Of a DNA stretch of 64,000 nt, positions 58,295-64,000 are shown piece by piece. Below the pieces are notes generated by a model. It searched no databases. It saw nothing but the letters and a program-made list of their open reading frames with translations, and had not been told where the DNA came from. The position numbers and the translations under genes are program-made. The stretch is from Merdiplasma sp905207905 (GTDB lineage Bacteria > Bacillota > Clostridia > Lachnospirales > Lachnospiraceae), in assembly GCA_902475025.1 (NCBI GenBank), contig CABRXX010000004.1, forward strand, positions 1-64,000, written 5' to 3'. The number at the start of each line of letters is the position of its first letter. Within the stretch, counting starts at the first letter, position 1.

Positions 58295-58482
58295 AAAGAG
58301 AACTACGGGTACATGTTTTGTACAGGATTTCTGCCGGAGGTTGCGCATTTGATGGTTCCAGGCGGCGATGCCGGCAAGAGGTACAAAACGTTTGCGGATT
58401 GCTACCGCATGGCAGACGCAGCAGTACGAGGAAGTTAAAGCCAACAATAAGAATATTTTTGAGGAAAGAGAGGAGACTGCAT

Positions 58483-61400
58483 ATGAAGTCCTCAACAAAG
58501 AGAACGCTGAAAAAGGTGTTTACCAACATCATGGTAGTGCTGCTGGTGCTGGTATATTTCGGCAACTCCATTGCCAATGAGTTTGCCGGTCAGATCAATT
58601 CCTTTCTGGGTATCTCCACCTCCAAGATGGTGAACAAGGATGGAAGCCCGGTGGATGAAAATGCTTATCCCCGCTATTATGAGAGTGAATACAAATCCGT
58701 AGCGGAGTTAAAGGCGGCAGGTCTTGCAAAGGTTCGGGAGGTGGAAGGCGAAGGCGCCGTTCTGCTGAAAAATGAGAACAATACCCTGCCCCTGAAAGAA
58801 AAAGAGGTTTCTTTATTCGGAGCCACCGCCATTTCTCCGGTATATGGTGGAACAGGTTCAGGAGCGGTATCTTCCGCAGATGCTCCTTCCTACACCCAGG
58901 TGCTGACTGAGGGCGGGTTTACGGTGGTAAACGAGGCTCTTTTAGACTGGTATGTAGAGGAAGAAAAGGGACGGGATTTTGACGAAGGAAATATCAACGA
59001 GGCATCCTGGAAACAGATCAGTAAGTCGGATGCAGTGGATTCCTTCGGAAAAGGAGAGACTGCCATCTTCGTGGTAGGACGTGTAGGCGGCGAGGCCAAT
59101 GACTTAAAGAGTGTAAATCACGATGACGGTAAAAACGGCGACTACCTGACGCTGAACAAAAATGAGCGCTCCACGCTGGAGGGCCTGAAGGAATTAAAAG
59201 ATGAGGGAAAGATTTCCTCCATTGTAGTTCTCATCAACAGTGCAAATCCCATTTCAGCAGAATTTATCAATGATGAAGACTACGGCATCGATGCAGCACT
59301 GTGGATTGGCTCGGTAGGACAGACCGGATTGTATGCAGTGTCTGACATTCTTTCCGGAGCTGTGAACCCCTCCGGTTCTCTGCCGGATACCTGGTGGACG
59401 GACAATCTGCTGGATCCTGCAATGGCCAATTTCGGAAGCTATACCTATGAGGGCGCTGACCAGTATGATTTCGGTTCCCATGGACGGGTGTTCAATACAT
59501 ACGTTGTTTACCAGGAAGGTATCTACGTGGGATACCGGTATACGGAGACCAGATATGAGGACGTGGTTCTTGGAACTCCCAAGGCCGGGGATTTTGAATA
59601 TGAGGATGTGGTAGCCTATCCCTTTGGTTACGGCTTAAGTTATTCTACCTTTGAATTGTCTGATATGAAGGTGGAAAAGAGCGGCGAAGGCATGGATACT
59701 GCTTATACTGTGACCGTGAATGTGACCAATACCGGTGATGTGGCCGGAAAGAAGACGGTACAGATCTATGCCCAGAAGCCTTACACTGAGTATGATAAAG
59801 AAAATCAGATCGAGAAGGCTGCAGTGGAGCTGGTAGGATACGGCAAGACCCAGGTTCTGGAACCGGGTGCCAGCGAGACGGTAACCGTGGAGGTACCGGA
59901 ATACTTCCTTACGTCCTATGACGCTTACAACAGCGGCGTATACATTCTGGATGAGGGTACCTATTACTTTACCGCAGCGGACAACGCCCATGCGGCAGTG
60001 AACAATATCCTGGCTGCCAAAGGCAAAAAGGCTGCTGACGGCATGACTGAGGATGGAAATAAGGATATGACCTACAGCGTGGAGTATGAGTTTGACAACA
60101 CCACCTACTCCAAGGCTTACGGTACCGGAAACGATGTAACCAGTCTGTTCGCAGCGGCAGATATCAACCGTTACGAAGGAAGGGGAGATAACTCTGTCAC
60201 CTATGTTTCCAGAAATGACTGGGAAGGAACTACCATGCTGTTCACCCCGGATGATGACGAGGGATACAACACCAACTATGTGAAGCTGGCCATGACGGAT
60301 CAGATTGCAGCCGATGCAGTGCTGGATGATGCGGATCTTCCGGAAAATGATGGAGACTGGCCGGTAATGGGCTCTGAGGAAACCGAGTATCAGCTGATTG
60401 ATATGCTGAAGGACGAGGCTGGCAATGAGATTGCATACGATGATCCCAAGTGGGATGACTTCCTGGATCAGCTCACTTTCCAGCAGCTGAGCAAGCTGTG
60501 CGCAGTGGGACTTCGTATGACAGTGGCAGTTCAGGAGATTGGTAAGCCGGAGACTCTGGATCACAACGGTCCCAGCGGTGTGACTCAGGCTTATAACATC
60601 GGACCCAACGGCTATGCAAACCAGACCAACGACCCGGATAAGACGTTAACCGGTACCTGTTATCCCTGTAACGGAATTCTTGCAGCTACCTTCAATGACA
60701 AGCTGGTCGAGGAGGTAGGAACCCTCATCGGTGAGGATGCTATGTGGGCAGGCTATGCCGGTTTCTACGGAACTGGTCTGAATATCCACAGAACGCCCTA
60801 CGCAGGCCGTGTGTTTGAGTATTACTCTGAGGACGGTATTTTAACCGGTCTGATCGCAGCGGCTGAGACCAAGGCGATCCAGTCCAAGGGCGTGTATGTG
60901 TACAACAAGCACTTTGTATTAAATGATCAGGAAGAGCAGCGTCAGGGTATCGGTACCTGGTGTAATGAGCAGGCTTTGCGGGAACTGTATCTGAGAGCCT
61001 TCGAGCTTCCTATTGTATATGCAGATGCAAAATGCGTGATGACAGCCTTCAACCGTCTGGGTGCAGTATGGTCCGGCGCTATGTATGATCTTCAGACTGC
61101 ATGGCTGAGAGGCGAGGCTGGAATGAGCGGATTTGCAGTGACCGATATGTATGATGCAAGCTATATGTCCAAACCTCATGAGGTGCTGGCTGGAAACGAT
61201 ATTCCGGATAACTATCCCGGAGTAAGCGGAACAAAGGTAGAAGGAGCTGCAACAGATCTTGGATTTGAGTTTGCCAAGTATGCTCCCGAGGCTTCTGAGG
61301 AGAATGCGCCTCTGGCAAGAGCTATGAGAGAGTCCGCTCACCGCATCCTGTACACTGTGGTACATTCCAGAGGAATGGACGGCATCAGCGCCGACACCAA

Positions 61401-61539
61401 GATTGTTCAGGTAACGCCCTGGTGGTCCACGGCACTGACTACTGCACAGTATGTGCTGCTGGCTCTTTCTATTCTTGGCATTGTCCTTCTGATTCTGGAT
61501 ATTGCAGGCATCAGCCTGAAAAAGAAGAAGCAGGACTAG
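58483..61539 (+). CDS. Membrane-anchored, domain-permuted GH3 beta-glycosidase
   Basis: 1018 residues from ATG 58483 behind GAGGAG. Domain order is reversed relative to ordinary GH3: membrane helix (VFTNIMVVLLVLVYFGNSIA, residues 12-31); GH3 C-domain (GEGAVLLKNENNTLPL to YPFGYGLSYSTF, with GRVGGEANDL as acid/base region); FnIII-like domain (TVNVTNTGDVAGKKTVQIYA); then the GH3 TIM barrel (NGPSGVTQ, KHFVLNDQEEQR, GFAVTDMYDA, nucleophile D888); and a C-terminal membrane helix (YVLLALSILGIVLLILDIAG). Two anchors suggest a surface or membrane-bound glucosidase. Substrate linkage not readable. Confidence 0.9.
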   Translation: MKSSTKRTLKKVFTNIMVVLLVLVYFGNSIANEFAGQINSFLGISTSKMVNKDGSPVDENAYPRYYESEYKSVAELKAAGLAKVREVEGEGAVLLKNENNTLPLKEKEVSLFGATAISPVYGGTGSGAVSSADAPSYTQVLTEGGFTVVNEALLDWYVEEEKGRDFDEGNINEASWKQISKSDAVDSFGKGETAIFVVGRVGGEANDLKSVNHDDGKNGDYLTLNKNERSTLEGLKELKDEGKISSIVVLINSANPISAEFINDEDYGIDAALWIGSVGQTGLYAVSDILSGAVNPSGSLPDTWWTDNLLDPAMANFGSYTYEGADQYDFGSHGRVFNTYVVYQEGIYVGYRYTETRYEDVVLGTPKAGDFEYEDVVAYPFGYGLSYSTFELSDMKVEKSGEGMDTAYTVTVNVTNTGDVAGKKTVQIYAQKPYTEYDKENQIEKAAVELVGYGKTQVLEPGASETVTVEVPEYFLTSYDAYNSGVYILDEGTYYFTAADNAHAAVNNILAAKGKKAADGMTEDGNKDMTYSVEYEFDNTTYSKAYGTGNDVTSLFAAADINRYEGRGDNSVTYVSRNDWEGTTMLFTPDDDEGYNTNYVKLAMTDQIAADAVLDDADLPENDGDWPVMGSEETEYQLIDMLKDEAGNEIAYDDPKWDDFLDQLTFQQLSKLCAVGLRMTVAVQEIGKPETLDHNGPSGVTQAYNIGPNGYANQTNDPDKTLTGTCYPCNGILAATFNDKLVEEVGTLIGEDAMWAGYAGFYGTGLNIHRTPYAGRVFEYYSEDGILTGLIAAAETKAIQSKGVYVYNKHFVLNDQEEQRQGIGTWCNEQALRELYLRAFELPIVYADAKCVMTAFNRLGAVWSGAMYDLQTAWLRGEAGMSGFAVTDMYDASYMSKPHEVLAGNDIPDNYPGVSGTKVEGAATDLGFEFAKYAPEASEENAPLARAMRESAHRILYTVVHSRGMDGISADTKIVQVTPWWSTALTTAQYVLLALSILGIVLLILDIAGISLKKKKQD

Positions 61540-61551
61540 GAAAGGAGAACT

Positions 61552-63480
61552 ATGATAAGACGGGAAAGTCTCTTAAATCAGGAGTGGCAGTTTGCCGCTC
61601 CTGGGAAAACTAAGACCCGGATCCGCCTTCCCCACACCTGGAACAATCTGGATGGGCAGGACGGAGGAAATGATTATTTCCGGGGTACCTGCACCTATGA
61701 TACTGTTTTTTTGGCGCCGGAGTTTGACGCTGAAAACGAGTGCGTGTATCTGGAATTTGACGGAGTCAACGCCACTGCGGATGTGACAGTAAACGGAACC
61801 GCCTGCTGCCATCATGACGGCGGCTATTCCACCTTCCGGGTGGAGGTGACAGGGCTTCTTAAGAAAGAAAACCAGCTTACCGTGTCTGTGGACAACAGTG
61901 TCAATGACCATGTATATCCCCAGAAAGCAGATTTTACTTTCTATGGCGGTATTTACCGGGATGTAAAGCTGATCGTAGTAAATAAAAAGCATTTTGACAT
62001 GGATTTTTATGGAGGCAAGGGAGTAAAGCTCACTCCTGTGCTGGAGGGGAATCAGGCCACTGTGACTGTGGAGAGCTGGAACAATGCTCCGGAGGCTTCT
62101 GTGGAAGTGATGATCCTGGATCAGGAGGGAAAAGCAGCTGCCTTTGGAAAAGGCCCAAAGGCGGTGCTTTCTCTGGATAATCCCCATAAATGGGACGGCA
62201 TTGCAGATCCCTATCTGTATACGGCTGTGGTGCAGTTAAAGGACGGCGGGATCCTGGTGGATGAGGTACAGCTTCGCTTCGGGCTTCGTTCTTTCTATGT
62301 GGACAAGGATAAGGGATTTTTCCTGAACGGCCGCAGCTATCCTCTTCGGGGCGTTTCCCGCCATCAGGACCGAAAGGCTCTGGGAAATGCCTTGAGCGCC
62401 AACGAACACGATCAGGATCTGGAGCTGATCCGGGAGATGGGAACCAATTCCATCCGTCTGGCTCACTATCAGCACAGTCAGTATTTTTATGATAAGTGCG
62501 ATGAGATGGGCTTCGTAGTATGGGCGGAGATCCCCTATATTTCCGAGCATTTGCCTAAGGGACGGGAGAATACCGTATCTCAGATGAAAGAGCTGATCGT
62601 TCAGAATTATCATCATGCATCCATTGTCTGCTGGGGCGTGTCCAATGAGATCACGATTTCCACCAAGGATAAGAAGGATATGCTGGACAACCACAGAATG
62701 CTCAATGATCTCTGCCATGAGATGGACAGCACCCGCCTTACCACCCTTGCCTGCTATGCCATGTGCGGTCCTTTCAACAAGGTGGCGCATATTACAGACC
62801 TGGTGGGCTGGAATCTGTATCTGGGCTGGTATGTGCCGGGACTGTTTTTGAATGATCTGTGGATTAACTTCTTCCATCTGGTATATCCCAAACGTCCGCT
62901 GTGTTTTTCGGAGTATGGCTGCGAGGCCATGACCAATCTTCACTCGGAGAAGCCCAGGAGAGGGGATCATTCGGAGGAATATCAGGCCAAGTATCATGAG
63001 TTTATGCTCCGCTGTTTTGAGCGTCATCCCTATATGTGGGGGAATTATGTGTGGAATATGTTCGATTTTGCTGCAGACGCCAGAGATCAGGGCGGCGAGC
63101 CGGGAATGAATCACAAGGGTCTGGTAACCTTTGACCGGAAGATCAAAAAGGACAGCTTCTATCTGTATAAGGCATTCTGGAGCCAGGATCCTTTTGTCCA
63201 TATCGCAGGAAAACGGATGGAAGACCGGACAGGAAGCAGCACCAAGATCACCGTGTATACCAACCAGCCCCATGTGAAGCTGTTCTGCAACGGCAAGCTG
63301 GTGGGAGAGGCAGATGCGGACCGGATCGTGACCTTTAAGGTTCCTCTGGAGGCGGTAAGCTGCATTGAGGCCCAGGCCGGCGATCAGAAGGATCAGGCCG
63401 TATTTAAAAAAGTAAACGCTCCTAATCCGGCTTATCGGCTGAAAAAGGAGAAAAACCGTCAGAAGAGCAACTGGGTGTAA
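61552..63480 (+). CDS. GH2 beta-glycosidase (beta-galactosidase/glucuronidase type)
   Basis: 642 residues. Sugar-binding jelly-roll (LPHTWNNLDGQDGGNDYFRG, about residues 26-150), Ig-like domain (about 170-260), then the TIM barrel with YPLRGVSRHQDRK, acid/base E366 (GVSNE) and nucleophile E454 (FSEYGCEA). About 600-residue GH2 size, no signal peptide, hence cytoplasmic. Follows GH3 by 12 bp with GGAGAAC. It may cleave galactosides or glucuronides released by GH3 and taken up by the transporter; the hexuronate genes at the other end of the window make a glucuronide substrate conceivable, but the linkage is unproven. Confidence 0.9.
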   Translation: MIRRESLLNQEWQFAAPGKTKTRIRLPHTWNNLDGQDGGNDYFRGTCTYDTVFLAPEFDAENECVYLEFDGVNATADVTVNGTACCHHDGGYSTFRVEVTGLLKKENQLTVSVDNSVNDHVYPQKADFTFYGGIYRDVKLIVVNKKHFDMDFYGGKGVKLTPVLEGNQATVTVESWNNAPEASVEVMILDQEGKAAAFGKGPKAVLSLDNPHKWDGIADPYLYTAVVQLKDGGILVDEVQLRFGLRSFYVDKDKGFFLNGRSYPLRGVSRHQDRKALGNALSANEHDQDLELIREMGTNSIRLAHYQHSQYFYDKCDEMGFVVWAEIPYISEHLPKGRENTVSQMKELIVQNYHHASIVCWGVSNEITISTKDKKDMLDNHRMLNDLCHEMDSTRLTTLACYAMCGPFNKVAHITDLVGWNLYLGWYVPGLFLNDLWINFFHLVYPKRPLCFSEYGCEAMTNLHSEKPRRGDHSEEYQAKYHEFMLRCFERHPYMWGNYVWNMFDFAADARDQGGEPGMNHKGLVTFDRKIKKDSFYLYKAFWSQDPFVHIAGKRMEDRTGSSTKITVYTNQPHVKLFCNGKLVGEADADRIVTFKVPLEAVSCIEAQAGDQKDQAVFKKVNAPNPAYRLKKEKNRQKSNWV

Positions 63481-63525
63481 TCCCGTCTAGTGACGGAAAC
63501 GAAGATAAGAAAGGAGCTTTTATTT

Positions 63526-64000
63526 ATGAAAGAGACCACCAAGGCGGCCGGACAGGAGGCTGTCAATCGGGCCAAGCCTTATCAGCTGGCACTTTTTCCA
63601 TTGAATAACGGTGCCACCAATGTTTATTTTGTTCTGGTGCTCTCCTACATTGCCATGTTCGGCAATGGAGTGCTGGGCCTTTTGATGGCATTTGCTACTA
63701 TTATGGTGACGGCCATGCGCCTGTGCGACGCCATCACGGATCCGATCATCGGAGCCATGATCGACCGCACCAGCGGCAAATTCGGTAAGTTCCGTCCTTT
63801 CATGGTTCTTGGAAACGCGATTATGGCAGTGAGTATTCTGGTGCTGTACATGCTCACACCCATGATTCCGGAAACCATGATGTGGCTTCGGTATGTCATG
63901 TTTGTAGTGCTGTACTTTATCTGGGTGATCGGTTATACCTTTCAGACCTCCTGTACCCGTTCCGGACAGACGGTTCTCACCAACGATCCCAAACAGCGGC
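63526..64000 (+). CDS. GPH-family sugar:cation symporter, 3' end outside window
   Basis: 158 codons visible of an expected 450-500. KPYQLALFPLNNGATNVYFV is the first helix, then AMRLCDAITDPIIGAMIDRT and GKFGKFRPFM, the conserved loop of glycoside-pentoside-hexuronide (MelB-like) symporters, and SGQTVLTNDPKQR. AAAGGAGC ribosome site. Third gene of the GH3-GH2 operon, 45 bp after GH2 with a small CCGTC/GACGG hairpin between. Imports the glycoside hydrolysed by GH2. Confidence 0.9.
   Translation, partial: MKETTKAAGQEAVNRAKPYQLALFPLNNGATNVYFVLVLSYIAMFGNGVLGLLMAFATIMVTAMRLCDAITDPIIGAMIDRTSGKFGKFRPFMVLGNAIMAVSILVLYMLTPMIPETMMWLRYVMFVVLYFIWVIGYTFQTSCTRSGQTVLTNDPKQR

Overview
The window reads as a gut Firmicute chromosome, most likely Lachnospiraceae. 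The evidence is strong AGGAGG ribosome sites, moderate GC, a hexuronate pathway under a LacI regulator, a GH3/GH2/GPH-transporter sugar locus, BlaI/M56 regulators and a YolD/UmuC pair. This assignment is inference from gene families, with no marker gene.

Region 1 (1-5.6 kb) is hexuronate catabolism: uronate isomerase and a LacI repressor on the minus strand, divergent from KDG kinase and fructuronate reductase. Three matching LacI-type palindromes lie in the shared intergenic region and one sits on the start site of a near-consensus promoter. Region 2 (5.7-9.7 kb) is a five-gene module: secreted small protein, lipoprotein, two ABC-2-type permeases and an ATPase. A diverged second copy lies at 50.5-54.7 kb. 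The two copies share a promoter block, and the last 256 bp of the two ATPase genes are identical as read.

Region 3 is a complete Mu-like transposable prophage whose ends can be read to the base: 9882-45048 (35,167 bp), with 5'-TGT...ACA-3' termini, inverted transposase-type sites and a 5-bp target duplication AAAAC. Left to right it carries a repressor and Ner-like regulator, MuA- and MuB-like transposition proteins, GemA, a possible type I toxin-antitoxin unit, endolysin, Mor activator, holin, terminase, portal, head genes, a contractile tail with a frameshifted chaperone, baseplate and tail fibre.

The most striking part is 40.8-43.8 kb. The tail-fibre gene ends in a variable segment, and three further promoterless fibre-tip cassettes lie downstream in alternating orientation (+, -, +, -). 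All four open with the same AAACACGAA core in the same reading frame. A complete tyrosine recombinase gene lies between the two tail-to-tail cassette pairs. Mu-type phages integrate by transposition, so this recombinase probably shuffles the fibre tip, as Rci does in the R64 shufflon, rather than integrating the phage. A Dam-type methylase and a small regulator close the right end.

Region 4 (45-54.7 kb): the prophage landed in a short ORF just before two half-ABC exporters, followed by BlaI and M56 genes, a small secreted protein and the second module. Region 5 (54.9-57.4 kb) is a Y-family polymerase, a GNAT enzyme and a YolD-like protein, ending in a 134-bp hairpin element. Region 6 (57.5-64 kb) is a glycoside locus: a small membrane protein (minus), a membrane-anchored domain-permuted GH3, a GH2 and a GPH-type transporter running off the window. 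The GH3 promoter has a weak -35 and two pairs of direct repeats spaced 21 bp, as expected for an AraC-type activator.
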